Source: Streptomyces sulfonofaciens (GTDB taxonomy: Bacteria > Actinomycetota > Actinomycetes > Streptomycetales > Streptomycetaceae). From it: a stretch of 64,000 nt of DNA. The stretch lies in the NCBI RefSeq assembly GCF_014656295.1, contig NZ_BNCD01000002.1, positions 496,001 to 560,000 on the forward strand, read 5' to 3'. This document shows, one piece after another, positions 8,568-17,349 of this stretch (within the stretch, counting starts at the first letter, position 1; each line of letters opens with the position of its first letter). The position numbers and the translations under genes were made by a program. The notes under the pieces were generated by a model. The model had not been told where the DNA came from. It made no database searches and saw only the letters and a program-made list of their open reading frames with translations.

Positions 8568-10085
8568 GTGAGCGGACAACCCAACACCCGCCTATCGGAC
8601 CTGTTCGGCCTGGCCGGCTGGTCGAAGGGTGAACTCGCGAGGCTGGTGAACCGGAAGGCGGCCGCCATGGGCCACCCTCAGCTCGCCACCGACACCTCAC
8701 GGGTGCGGCGTTGGATCGACATGGGAGAGATCCCGCGCGATCCGGTGCCGAAGGTGCTGGCGGTGCTGTTCACCGAGCAACTCGGCCGTGTCGTGACCAT
8801 CGAGGACCTCGGTCTGGTCCGGCACGGGCGCGCCTCGAAACGGCGTGACGACGGAGGTGCCGAGCATCCCGACGGACTGCCGTGGGCGCCCGAGCGGACG
8901 GCTGCGGTCCTCACCGAATTCACGGGAATGGACCTCATGCTCAACCGACGCGGCTTGGTGGGCGCGGGCGCCGCGCTTGCCGCAGGATCCGCACTCAGCA
9001 GCGCCATGCAGGACTGGCTGAACACCGACCCGGCCCTCGCGGCCGACGCCCCCCGACCCCCCGATCCCGATGTCCCCCTGCACGCCGACCCGGCCGGACT
9101 CGACCGCTACGAGGCGGCCCCCGTCGGGTCGCAGGAGATCGAGGCACTGGAACACTCGGTCGAGGTGTTCCGCGCCTGGGACGCGGCCCGCGGCGGCGGG
9201 CTGCAGCGCAAGGCGGTGGTCGGGCAGCTCAACGAGGTGGGCGGCATGCTCGCCTACCGGCACCCCGACCACCTGCAGCGGCGCCTGTGGGGCGTCGCGG
9301 CCAACCTGGCGGTACTCGCGGGCTGGATGTCGCACGACGTCGGCCTGGAGCCCACGGCGCAGAAGTACTTCGTGATCGCGGCCCACGCAGCCCGGGAGAG
9401 CGGGGACCGGCCGCGGGCCGGTGAGGCGCTGTCCCGGGCGGCCCGCCAGATGGTGCACCTGGGCAGGCCCGAGGACGCCCTGGACCTGATGAAGCTCGCC
9501 AGATCCGGCTCCGGCGAGCAGACCCTGCCCCGCACCGCGGCCATGCTCTGCACCATCGAGGCCTGGGCACAGGCCTCGATGGGCCAGGGGCAGGCGATGC
9601 GCCGCACGCTCGGTCTCGCGGAGGAGCTGTTCGCCTCCGACAAGGGCGACGTGCCCGTGCCGAGTTGGATGCAGATGTTCGACGAGGCGGATCTGTACGG
9701 GATGCAGGCCCTGGCCTACCGCACCCTCGCCGAACACGAGCCGTCCGCCGCCGGTACCGCGCAGCAGCACGCCGAGCAGGCCCTGACACTGCGGTCGAAG
9801 GGGCGGCAGCGGTCGCAGATCTTCGACTACATCTCGTTCGCCTCGGCCTCGTTCATCGCCGGCGAACCCGAGCGGGGCGCGAAGTACGCGCGCCTCGCCC
9901 TGGTGTCGATGGGATCGAACTCCTCGCAGCGCACCTGGGACCGGCTCCGGGAGATGTACCGGCTGACCGGGCAGTACGCCGCGGATCCCAGGATCGCCGC
10001 ACTGCGCAAGGACATCGATCTCGTGATGCCGAAGCCGGCGGCCAGGAAAAAGGCGGACGCGCCCAAGGGTGATGCCTGGGTGTGA
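8568..10085 (+). CDS. nsdA: NsdA-like negative regulator of differentiation
   Basis: The N-terminus (SGQPNTRLSDLFGLAGWSKGELARLVNRKAAA and the following RRWIDMGEIPR) is the characteristic helix-turn-helix-like region of Streptomyces NsdA/NsdB proteins. The remaining ~300 residues form helical repeats of TPR type (AARESGDRPRAGEALSRAARQM, EQALTLRSKGRQRSQIFDYISFA). In S. coelicolor, nsdA is known to hold back aerial mycelium formation and antibiotic production. The GTG at 8568 is preceded by GGGGG; an upstream GTG at 8535 would add 11 residues. A perfect 16-bp hairpin follows the stop. Identification rests on remembered family similarity, which is strong at the N-terminus. The protein is probably cytoplasmic. 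Confidence 0.85.
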   Translation: MSGQPNTRLSDLFGLAGWSKGELARLVNRKAAAMGHPQLATDTSRVRRWIDMGEIPRDPVPKVLAVLFTEQLGRVVTIEDLGLVRHGRASKRRDDGGAEHPDGLPWAPERTAAVLTEFTGMDLMLNRRGLVGAGAALAAGSALSSAMQDWLNTDPALAADAPRPPDPDVPLHADPAGLDRYEAAPVGSQEIEALEHSVEVFRAWDAARGGGLQRKAVVGQLNEVGGMLAYRHPDHLQRRLWGVAANLAVLAGWMSHDVGLEPTAQKYFVIAAHAARESGDRPRAGEALSRAARQMVHLGRPEDALDLMKLARSGSGEQTLPRTAAMLCTIEAWAQASMGQGQAMRRTLGLAEELFASDKGDVPVPSWMQMFDEADLYGMQALAYRTLAEHEPSAAGTAQQHAEQALTLRSKGRQRSQIFDYISFASASFIAGEPERGAKYARLALVSMGSNSSQRTWDRLREMYRLTGQYAADPRIAALRKDIDLVMPKPAARKKADAPKGDAWV

Positions 10086-10111
10086 GCCGGAACCGCAGGA
10101 AGACCCGGGGG

Positions 10112-10149
10112 CGCCCCGGCCCGCCGCTCGACTGCGGCGGGCCGGGGCG
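10112..10149 (+). terminator. perfect 16-bp hairpin after nsdA
   Basis: Arms 10112-10127 and 10134-10149 are exactly complementary with the loop TCGACT, starting 27 bases beyond the nsdA stop. Confidence 0.85.
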
Positions 10150-10997
10150 TCCTGCGGCGGGCCGCAGGTGCCCTGCCGGGCAGGCCGGGTGCTCCCGGTG
10201 GGCCGGGCACGCCGAGCCGTCTCGTCCGGGTCCGCGCCGGGCCGGTCCCGGCGCGCGGGAGCCGCGGGGCGCCGCCACGCCGTGCCCGGCGCCCCGCGGC
10301 TCGCTCGCGAACCCGCGCACGCTCCCGCCGGGAGGGGCGGGCCGGGCGAGTCACGGGTCTCGCCCGGCGGGCGCGCCGACCGCGCACGGGGCACCGGCGT
10401 CGTGCAGCGCCCACGGGTACGGCGCCCCGGCCGGTGCCGGCACGGGTTCACCCTTCCTCCGCGCCGTCCGGGTGTCGGCGTCCGGCCATGGACAGGGCCG
10501 ACAACCACCGGCGTTGCGGGAAGGACCGGACATGACTGTCGCACAGCCGGGGACGCCCTGTAAGGGATTTGGCACAATCCGCTTCGATGATGCGTCTGGC
10601 ATGTGCCCAAGCCCTCTTCGTGGGCCATGGGCCATCGCTCCTGCGCGGTGGCCACAGGTATCAGGGCCACGGGCGCATGCGGGCGCCCCGAGCGGGGGAG
10701 CCCAGGGCGCGGGCGCGCCCTGCCCGTCGACCACGCCCTGACCGTCATCCACGCCCGGCCCGGACGCGACCGCCCCCGCACCGGAACCGGACGCGACGGC
10801 CCCGGCAGCGGACTGCTCGTCCCCGTCGCTCGCGGGCACCGTGCCGCGGACGTCCATGTCACGGGGCGTGCACCGGCGCAGTTGGCCAGGTGCTGGAAGA
10901 AAACACGCGCCCTCGCGTGACATCTGCCCCTTCCCCCGTGTCATACAGGAGACGCACCCCGCACGGGCTCGACCGAAACCGGAAGGGGAGAGCGACG
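10150..10997. other. gene-poor interval with one further hairpin
   Basis: I find no supportable gene in these 850 bases. The open frames here are low-complexity, Pro/Arg/Gly-rich shadows. A second perfect 16-bp inverted repeat (10259-10274 with 10287-10302, loop 12 bases) is present. The last ~100 bases must carry the promoter of the SsgA-like gene. Confidence 0.6.
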
Positions 10998-11408
10998 ATG
11001 CCCCGCACCGTGCAGCAGCCCGCACAGGTCCGCCTGATCGCCTCGGAGCGCCGGCGGCCCGTCACCGTGACCCTGCGGTACGACGTCGTCGATCCACTGG
11101 CCGTCCATGTGGTCTTCCCCTCGGAAGCGACCATCGACGAGGCACCCGTGACCTGGACCTTTGCCCGGGATCTGCTGGAAGAGGGGCTGGCAGGGCCGGC
11201 CGGCCGGGGAGATGTGCGCATCTGGCCCGGCGGGCCGGGGCGCACCGTCATCGAATTCGACGCGCCGGAGGGCATGGCGCTCGTCGAGTTCGACGAGGCG
11301 GTGCTGCGCGGCTTCCTGCTGGACGCCTATGACGCGGTGCCCGTGGGCAGCGAGGACGTCACCGCCGATGTGGACCGCGGGCTCGCGGAGCTGTTCCGCC
11401 GGGTGTGA
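10998..11408 (+). CDS. SsgA-family sporulation/cell-division regulator
   Basis: This 136-residue protein matches the SsgA-like (SALP) family throughout: an N-terminal beta-rich part (VTVTLRYDVVDPLAVHVVF), the conserved VTWTFARDLLEEGL block, DVRIWPG, and FLLDAYDAVPVGSE. SALPs are small cytoplasmic proteins confined to morphologically complex actinomycetes. They help position septa and control wall remodelling in sporulation. The ATG at 10998 follows GGAAGGGGAG and starts at the family's usual N-terminus; an in-frame extension upstream to 10569 is non-coding in character. Which paralogue this is cannot be decided by eye. Confidence 0.9.
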   Translation: MPRTVQQPAQVRLIASERRRPVTVTLRYDVVDPLAVHVVFPSEATIDEAPVTWTFARDLLEEGLAGPAGRGDVRIWPGGPGRTVIEFDAPEGMALVEFDEAVLRGFLLDAYDAVPVGSEDVTADVDRGLAELFRRV

Positions 11409-11457
11409 GGGCCGTGGCCGGGCGTGACGGCCCGCACGCCGCCCGTGCCCGGCCCGA

Positions 11458-11520
11458 CTCCCCGTTACCGGAGCCCGGGCCCGGCCGCATCGCGCGAGCC
11501 CGGGCTCCGGTAACGGGGAG
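11458..11520. terminator. perfect 23-bp inverted repeat between convergent genes
   Basis: Arms 11458-11480 and 11498-11520 are exactly complementary over 23 bases with a 17-base loop. It lies between the ends of the SsgA-like gene (+) and the dehydrogenase gene (-), so it can serve as a two-way terminator. Confidence 0.85.
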
Positions 11521-11540
11521 CCCGGACCGCTCCGGCGGGG

Positions 11541-12554
11541 TCAGCCGTAGAGCGACGGACGGCGTCCCAGCTCGACGGCGACCCGGCCACCGGTCTCCTG
11601 GGCGCGTACACCCGCCTCCGCCACCGCGGACGCCGCGTAGCCGTCCCAGGCGCTCGGCCCCGCCACGAGACCCCCGCGGGTGGCGTCCACCCACGCCTGG
11701 ATCTCGCGGTCGTAGGCGTCGGCGAAGCGGACCAGATAGTCCTGCGGCACCTCTTCGCGTGCGCTGCCGTCCGTTTCCACGACCATGGTGCGCCCCTCGC
11801 CGATGCGCGCGCTGCCCGCCTCGCAGACGGCCTCGCAGCGCACCTGGTAGCCGAAGCCGCAGTTGACGAAGATCTCCACGTCCACGACAGCGCCGCCGGA
11901 CGTCTCGAACAGGACGAGCTGCGGATCGAGCAGGCCCTCGGGGGCGCCCGCCGATGGCCGCGGCCGCAGCACGGACACCGCGGTGATCTCCTGGTCGAGC
12001 AGCCAGCGGCCGGCGTCGATCTCGTGCGAGACCGAGCTGTTGATCATCATCGCGCTGGTGAACCCGGCGGGTGAGGAGACGTTCCGGTGCGTGCAGTGCA
12101 GCATCAGCGGCCGTCCCAGCCGCCCGGAGTCGAGCAGCGCCTTCAGGCGTACGTACTCGGCGTCGTAGCGCCGCATGAAGCCGACCTGCACCAGCCGGCG
12201 GCCGGCACCGGCCTCCGCCTCGACCACCCGCAGCGCACCGGCCGAGTCGGGGGTCAGCGGTTTCTCGCAGAGCACCGGCAGGCCGCGTGCGAAGGCGGCG
12301 AGCAGCGCCTCCTCGTGGGCCGGGCCGGGCGAGGCGATCAGGACCGCGTCAACTCCCGGGGCGGCGAGTGCCGCAAGGGCGTCGGTGTGCAGCGACACCC
12401 CGTCGATCCCGGCCGCCGCGGCCTCGGCGCGTGCGGAGTCGGGATCGGCGACCGCCGCGACCCGGGCACCGCTGACAGCCCGGTCGATGCGCCGCACGTG
12501 GTCGGCGCCCATGTGGCCCGCACCGAGCACGGCCACCCCCAGTAGGTCACTCAC
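11541..12554 (-). CDS. iolG: Gfo/Idh/MocA oxidoreductase, probable myo-inositol 2-dehydrogenase
   Basis: The N-terminal Rossmann fold has GAGHMGADH and VAAVADPD, followed by the family signature CEKPLT and then [12 protein letters not shown], which is typical of inositol dehydrogenases. The catalytic [10 protein letters not shown] (EXDxxRxLL type) lies about residue 180. The predicted reaction is NAD-dependent oxidation of myo-inositol or a close cyclitol/sugar to the 2-keto form. The GTG at 12554 has GAGG at suitable spacing; a GTG two codons upstream (12560) is also possible. The gene is divergent from an ascorbate-type PTS operon with about 150 bases between, so a shared substrate is conceivable. 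Other Gfo/Idh/MocA sugar dehydrogenases cannot be fully excluded. Confidence 0.75.
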   Translation of the reverse strand: MSDLLGVAVLGAGHMGADHVRRIDRAVSGARVAAVADPDSARAEAAAAGIDGVSLHTDALAALAAPGVDAVLIASPGPAHEEALLAAFARGLPVLCEKPLTPDSAGALRVVEAEAGAGRRLVQVGFMRRYDAEYVRLKALLDSGRLGRPLMLHCTHRNVSSPAGFTSAMMINSSVSHEIDAGRWLLDQEITAVSVLRPRPSAGAPEGLLDPQLVLFETSGGAVVDVEIFVNCGFGYQVRCEAVCEAGSARIGEGRTMVVETDGSAREEVPQDYLVRFADAYDREIQAWVDATRGGLVAGPSAWDGYAASAVAEAGVRAQETGGRVAVELGRRPSLYG

Positions 12555-12705
12555 CCGCACACCTCTTCCGGTTCAGGATCGCTGCCGCCGCCGTCGGCCC
12601 ACCATCATGCCCGGCGCCCGCCGGGGCAACCGCCTCGTGTGTGTGCGCTACGTCGCACCGTTCCTCGCCTGGGCCGGGGGCCGCGGACGTGCGAGGATCC
12701 CCCGC

Positions 12706-13578
12706 ATGGCTGAGCTGACTGAGCTGCTTGCGGCCGAGGCCGTGCGGCTGGACGCCCGGGTGGCCGACTGGCGGCAGGCGATCACCGCCGCCGGGGAGCT
12801 GATGGTCGCGACCGGCGTCTGCACCCCCGCGTACACCGCGGAGATGATCCGCAACGTGGCCGAGAACGGCCCTTACGTCGTCGTCGCGCCCGGCTTCGCC
12901 TTCGCCCATGCCAGACCGTCACCGGCCGTGCTGAGGACGGGCATGTCGTGGGTGCGGCTCGTCGAGTCGGTGGAGTTCGGGCACGAGAGCAACGACCCGG
13001 TCGGGCTCGTGGTGGCGCTCGCCGCCCGCGACGCCCGCGAGCACACCTCCGCGCTGGCCGCCCTGGCCCGGCTGCTCGCGGACCCCGGTCTCGCGCAGGC
13101 GCTCAGGGACGTCTCGACCCCTGCGGCGCTGCGGGCCGTAATCGCGGCAGGAAGTGCCGCCCCCGCGGCGCCGCCGTCCGCCCCCGCGGCACCGACGCCC
13201 CTTCCCGGCGCGGAGCCGACTCCCGTGGACGGCGCCCCTGCGGCAGGGCCGGCCCCCGGTACGCGGCCCGGGCGGGAGGGCGCCGGCTCCGCGCCGCACA
13301 AGATCCTCACCGTCTGCGGCAACGGCCTCGGCACCAGCCTGTTCCTCAAGAACACCCTGGAACGGGTGCTCGACCGCTGGGGTTGGTCGCGGTACGTCAC
13401 CGTGGAGGCCACCGACACCGTCTCGGCCCGCGGCAAGGCCGCGGAGGCCGTCGCGATCCTGACCTCCGGGGAGATTGCGAGCGCGCTCGGGGACGTCGGC
13501 GTACCCGTCAAGGTCGTCACGGACTTCACCAGCACCGCAGAGGCCGACCGCGTACTGCGGGACACCTACGACGTCTGA
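12706..13578 (+). CDS. PTS ascorbate-type EIIA-EIIB fusion
   Basis: This is a cytoplasmic phosphotransfer protein of the L-ascorbate/galactitol PTS class. The EIIA domain (about residues 1-150) has the phospho-histidine His68 in FAFAHARP. A ~50-residue Ala/Pro-rich linker joins it to an EIIB domain whose phospho-cysteine is Cys204 in TVCGNGLGTSLFLKN. Phosphate would pass from HPr to His68, then Cys204, then the sugar moving through the downstream EIIC. The ATG at 12706 begins the homologous region; the longer open frame (from 12175) runs antisense to the dehydrogenase. In many bacteria the A and B domains are separate genes. The EIIC gene follows after 14 bases with a strong GGAGG site. Confidence 0.9.
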   Translation: MAELTELLAAEAVRLDARVADWRQAITAAGELMVATGVCTPAYTAEMIRNVAENGPYVVVAPGFAFAHARPSPAVLRTGMSWVRLVESVEFGHESNDPVGLVVALAARDAREHTSALAALARLLADPGLAQALRDVSTPAALRAVIAAGSAAPAAPPSAPAAPTPLPGAEPTPVDGAPAAGPAPGTRPGREGAGSAPHKILTVCGNGLGTSLFLKNTLERVLDRWGWSRYVTVEATDTVSARGKAAEAVAILTSGEIASALGDVGVPVKVVTDFTSTAEADRVLRDTYDV

Positions 13579-13592
13579 GGAGGCCCAGCCGC

Positions 13593-15194
13593 ATGGCCTG
13601 GCTCGTCACCACCGCCACGTTCCTCGTCGACGAGATACTCAGCCAGCCCCCGTACCTGGTGGGCCTGATCACCGCCGCAGGGCTGCTCGCCCTGCGCAGA
13701 CCCGCGGGGCAGGTCGCCGGCGGCGCCATCAAGGCGACCCTCGGCTTCCTGCTGATCAACGCGGGAGCGACGCTGGTCACCGGCTCGCTGGGGCCGCTGG
13801 GCGAGATGATCCAGGGCGCCACCGGAGCACACGGCGTGATCCCCACCAACGAGGCCATCGTCGGCATCGCACAGCAGCAGTTCGGCTCCAGGGTCGCCTG
13901 GCTGATGATCCTCGGCTTCGCCGTCAGCCTCGCGCTGGCGCGGTTCACCCCACTGCGCTACGTCTTCCTGACGGGCCACCACATGCTGTTCATGGCCACG
14001 CTGCTGACGGTGGTGCTGGCCAGCGCGGGTCAGCCGTCCTGGCTCGTGGTGGTGGTCGGAGGTGTGCTGCTCGGCATCATGCTGGTCGCCATGCCGGCCT
14101 TCGCGCATCCCTGGACCAAGCGGGTCACCGGCAACGACGCCGTCGCCATCGGCCACTTCGGCACCGCGGGGTATGTCGCCGCGGGGGCCACCGGGCAGCT
14201 CGTGGGCGGCCGCAGCCGCAGCACCGAGGACATGAAGCTGCCCGAGGGGCTGCGCTTCCTGCGCGACTCCATGGTCGCCACCGCCCTGTCGATGGTGCTG
14301 CTCTACGTCGTCATGGCACTGGCGTACCTGGGCAAGGCGGGCGAGACGAAGGCGTTCGGGGCGTTCGCGGTGGGCGGCGGTACGGCCGCCGGCGGGATGG
14401 GCGACTACGTCATGCAGGCCGTGATGCAGGGCCTGCAGTTCGGCGTTGCGGTCGCCGTGATCCTCTTCGGGGTGCGCACCATCCTCGGTGAGCTGGTGCC
14501 CGCGTTCCAGGGCATCGCGGAGCGGCTGGTGCCCGGAGCGGTCCCCGCCCTCGACGCGCCGATCGTCTTCCCGTACGCCCAGAACGCGGTGCTCATCGGC
14601 TTCATCGCCAGTTTCGCCGGCGGGCTGGTCAGCCTGGGCCTGCTCGGCTGGATCCTCCATCCGGCCCTCGGGCTCGCCCTGGTGCTGCCGGGTCTCGTGC
14701 CGCACTTCTTCACCGGTGGTGCCGCGGGTGTCTACGGCAATGCGACCGGTGGCCGCCGCGGCGCCGTCGTGGGCTCCTTCGTCAACGGGGTGCTGATCAC
14801 CTTCCTGCCTGCCCTGCTGCTGAAGGTGCTCGGCGCGTTCGGCAAGGAGAACACCACCTTCGGTGATGCGGACTTCGGTTGGTTCGGCTCCGTCGTCGGC
14901 AATGCGGCCAAGGCGGGCCGGACCGGCGGTGCGGTACTGATGCTGCTGGTCGGCGCGGTGGTGCTGGCGGCCGCGATCGTGGTGCAGAAGCGGGTGGTGC
15001 TCACCGGCTGGGACCCGGGCGCGCGGCGGGACGCGCTGCTGCCGCCCGGTGCCGCAGGCACGCCGGGGCAGGGCGCGGCGGTGCCCGGGCCGCGCCCGGC
15101 CCCCGGCGCGGGGGGCGGGAACGGGGCCGGGAACGGGGTGAAGATCGCACCGCCGGCCGGCGCTCCCAAGCCCCCGCCGCCGTTCGAGGACTGA
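13593..15194 (+). CDS. PTS ascorbate-type EIIC permease (UlaA family)
   Basis: This is a membrane channel and phosphorylation subunit with about 11 hydrophobic segments. It shows the UlaA-type patterns LRRPAGQVAGGAIKATLGFLLI, TNEAIVGIAQQQFG, TGHHMLFMATLL and PIVFPYAQNAVLIGF. It would transport and help phosphorylate an ascorbate-like or other acidic/cyclic sugar with the EIIA-EIIB protein encoded just upstream. The ~60-residue Pro/Gly/Ala-rich cytoplasmic tail after the last helix is an unusual addition. No ula catabolic genes (lactonase, 4-epimerase) are adjacent, and the nearest enzyme gene is the inositol-dehydrogenase-like gene on the other side, so the real substrate is open. Confidence 0.88.
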   Translation: MAWLVTTATFLVDEILSQPPYLVGLITAAGLLALRRPAGQVAGGAIKATLGFLLINAGATLVTGSLGPLGEMIQGATGAHGVIPTNEAIVGIAQQQFGSRVAWLMILGFAVSLALARFTPLRYVFLTGHHMLFMATLLTVVLASAGQPSWLVVVVGGVLLGIMLVAMPAFAHPWTKRVTGNDAVAIGHFGTAGYVAAGATGQLVGGRSRSTEDMKLPEGLRFLRDSMVATALSMVLLYVVMALAYLGKAGETKAFGAFAVGGGTAAGGMGDYVMQAVMQGLQFGVAVAVILFGVRTILGELVPAFQGIAERLVPGAVPALDAPIVFPYAQNAVLIGFIASFAGGLVSLGLLGWILHPALGLALVLPGLVPHFFTGGAAGVYGNATGGRRGAVVGSFVNGVLITFLPALLLKVLGAFGKENTTFGDADFGWFGSVVGNAAKAGRTGGAVLMLLVGAVVLAAAIVVQKRVVLTGWDPGARRDALLPPGAAGTPGQGAAVPGPRPAPGAGGGNGAGNGVKIAPPAGAPKPPPPFED

Positions 15195-15211
15195 GCGGAC
15201 GTCGGCGGTGA

Positions 15212-15227
15212 GGCACCGCGCGGTGCC
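15212..15227. terminator. 16-bp perfect palindrome between convergent operons
   Basis: GGCACCGCGCGGTGCC is a perfect palindrome lying 18 bases after the PTS EIIC stop and 50 bases from the end of the response-regulator gene. It could form a short terminator stem. Confidence 0.4.
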
Positions 15228-15277
15228 GGGCGCAACCGGTCCCGGGGTGTGGCGGCCCGTCAGCCGGGGTGCGTCGC

Positions 15278-15931
15278 TCAGCGCTGGAGATGGCGGATCA
15301 CCGCGAGCACCCGGCGGTTGTGGTCCTCCGAGGGCGGCAGGCCCAACTTGCTGAAGACGGCCGCCACATGCTTCTCCACGGTGCCCGGCGACACCGTCAG
15401 CGCCTGCGCGATCGCCGTGTTGGAACGGCCCTCGGCCATCAGCGACAGCACATCGCGCTCCCGCGGGGTGAGCGCCGCCGGCCCGCCGGCGCCCCGGCCC
15501 GCGCCGGCGAGCTGGGTGACGACCTCCGGATCCAGCGCCGTACCGCCCGCGCCCACCCGGGCCAGCGCGTCCACGAACTCGGAGACGTTCGCGACCCGGT
15601 CCTTGAGCAGATAGCCCACGCCCGCCGAGCCCGCCGCCAGCAGCCGGGTCGCGTACCGCGTCTCCACGTACTGCGAGAAGAGCAGAACACCCGTGCCGGG
15701 ATGGTCCCTGCGGATGTCGATGGCCGCGCGCAGGCCCTCGTCGGTGCGGGTGGGCGGCATCCGGATGTCGACCACCGTGATGTCCGGCCGGTGCTCGGCG
15801 ACCGCCGTGCGCAGCGCCTCGCCGTCACCCACCGCGGCGCACACCTCGTGCCCCCGCTCGCTCAGCATCTGGGCCAGCAGCTCCCGCAGCACGGCCGCGT
15901 CCTCGGCGATCACCACCCGCATGGCCGGCAT
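15278..15931 (-). CDS. LuxR/NarL-type response regulator
   Basis: The receiver domain is at residues 1-120 with the acidic pair near the start (IAEDAAVLRE), phospho-acceptor Asp55 (VVDIRMPP) and Lys in YLLKDRV. The C-terminal NarL/LuxR helix-turn-helix reads LTPRERDVLSLMAEGRSNTAIAQALTVSPGTVEKHVAAVFSKLGL. It is phosphorylated by the kinase encoded four bases upstream in the same transcript and then binds DNA. The 18-bp palindrome ahead of the operon's first gene (19227-19244) is a plausible target. The C-terminal end (LPPSEDHNRRVLAVIRHLQ) is typical of Streptomyces regulators paired with ABC transporters. Confidence 0.92.
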   Translation of the reverse strand: MPAMRVVIAEDAAVLRELLAQMLSERGHEVCAAVGDGEALRTAVAEHRPDITVVDIRMPPTRTDEGLRAAIDIRRDHPGTGVLLFSQYVETRYATRLLAAGSAGVGYLLKDRVANVSEFVDALARVGAGGTALDPEVVTQLAGAGRGAGGPAALTPRERDVLSLMAEGRSNTAIAQALTVSPGTVEKHVAAVFSKLGLPPSEDHNRRVLAVIRHLQR

Positions 15932-15935
15932 GCTC

Positions 15936-17345
15936 TCACGCGTGCAGCGGCAGCTCGACGGTGATCACCGTGGGGCCGCCCGGCGGGCTGTGGATGTCGA
16001 CGGTGCCGTCCACGGTACGGACGCGCTGCCGGAGGCCGGTGAGGCCGCTGCCGCGGCCGGGGCCCGCGCCGCCGTGCCCGTCGTCGGTGACGCCCAGCAG
16101 CAGCGCGCCGCCCCGCTGGGCCGCGGAGACGGCCGCCCGCCGGGCGCCGCTGTGCTTGATGACGTTCGTCAGCAGCTCCGCCGCGCAGAAGTAGGCGATG
16201 GTCTCTATTGCCGCCGACGGCCGCACCGGCACGTCCACCGACAGCTCCACCGGCACCGTGCTGCGCGCCGCCAGGGTGGCCAGTGCGTCCGGCAGGCCGT
16301 CGTCGAGGGCGGGCGGGTGGATGCCGCGGGCCAGGTCGCGCAACTCGCCGATGGCCTCGGTGGCGTTGTGGTGGGCGGTCTCGACGAGGCGGCGCAGCCG
16401 GTCCACGTCGACGCCCGGGGCTCCGGCGGCGAGGCCCTCCCTGATCATGTCCAGGCTCATCGCCAGTGCCACCAGTCTGACCTGCGCGCCGTCGTGCAGG
16501 TCACGCTCCACGCGGCGCAGCAGCGCGGCCGCGTCGTCCACGGCCAGTGCCCTCGTCTCCTCCAGGTCCCGCACCCGCTCGGCGAGCGTGCCCGGGCCCA
16601 GCAGCTCCCGCATCAGACGCCGGTCGACCAGCACCACCGCGCGGGTCAGCCAGGGGGCGACCAGCAGGGTGAGCGCCCCGACGAGCGCCGCGAGCAGGGT
16701 GCCCCCGAACGTGTGGAACCGCGGTGAGCCGCCGAACGGGAGCGGGGTCAGCGTGGGCGCACCGCGCTCGCCGCCGTGCCCCGGGTACTGCCCGAGCAGG
16801 CCCCAGCGCAGCGGTGTGGTCAGGTTGGTCAGCCCGGTCAGCCACCACACCACGGCGTACAGGCCGAACGCCGACACCGGCAGCTTGACGACGACGTAGG
16901 CGACGCAGCGCCAGGCGGCGGCATCCCGCAGGCGGGCGTCGAGGCGGCCGAACGGGCCCCGCGCCGGGGCCGACGGCACCGGCGACGGGATGTGCTCGCC
17001 CAGCAGCCACCGCGCAAGAGCCCGGTGCGCTCCGCCCAGCCCCCGTGCCAGGGCGAGGGCCAGCACCAGGAACAGCGCCCCCAGGATGCCGCCGATCAGC
17101 GAGACGAGCAGCCCGGAGCCGAGGCAGAGCAGCACGACGGCCAGTAGGAACCCGGCCAGGGTGAGCGGGAAGGCGGCCAGGCAGAACGCCGCCTCGGCCC
17201 AGGCCCGGGCGGTGAACGGCGCGGTCAGGACGGCCCGTGCCAGGCCCCGGCGCCCGGGCGGGGGCGGGCGCCGGCCGCCGTGCGGTGCTTCGCCGCGGGC
17301 CGGGTCGTACGGCGGCGAGGCGAGCGCCTTGGGGGTGTCGCGCAT
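15936..17345 (-). CDS. membrane sensor histidine kinase (HisKA_3)
   Basis: The protein has 469 residues and several membrane segments in two groups (about residues 45-110 and 150-250). A HisKA_3 dimerisation domain follows with phospho-acceptor His284 in ERDLHDGAQVRLVAL, then the ATPase domain with ELLTNVIKHSGA (N box), DDGHGGAG and GSGLTGLRQRV (G boxes). It is the cognate kinase of the downstream response regulator. Its gene starts four bases after the ABC permease stop. Kinases of this architecture linked to ABC exporters often sense wall stress or antimicrobial compounds; here the signal is unknown. The ATG at 17345 was chosen because the longer frame to 17405 overlaps the permease gene. 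Confidence 0.9.
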   Translation of the reverse strand: MRDTPKALASPPYDPARGEAPHGGRRPPPPGRRGLARAVLTAPFTARAWAEAAFCLAAFPLTLAGFLLAVVLLCLGSGLLVSLIGGILGALFLVLALALARGLGGAHRALARWLLGEHIPSPVPSAPARGPFGRLDARLRDAAAWRCVAYVVVKLPVSAFGLYAVVWWLTGLTNLTTPLRWGLLGQYPGHGGERGAPTLTPLPFGGSPRFHTFGGTLLAALVGALTLLVAPWLTRAVVLVDRRLMRELLGPGTLAERVRDLEETRALAVDDAAALLRRVERDLHDGAQVRLVALAMSLDMIREGLAAGAPGVDVDRLRRLVETAHHNATEAIGELRDLARGIHPPALDDGLPDALATLAARSTVPVELSVDVPVRPSAAIETIAYFCAAELLTNVIKHSGARRAAVSAAQRGGALLLGVTDDGHGGAGPGRGSGLTGLRQRVRTVDGTVDIHSPPGGPTVITVELPLHA

Positions 17346-17349
17346 GGGC

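Noticed and set aside
10259..10302. tRNA or structured RNA gene at the second hairpin
   Set aside because: It is a simple perfect stem with no cloverleaf, anticodon loop or CCA end.
10351..11025. Long minus-strand ORF opposite the SsgA-like promoter region
   Set aside because: Low-complexity composition, no family match, and it runs antisense into the SsgA-like gene.
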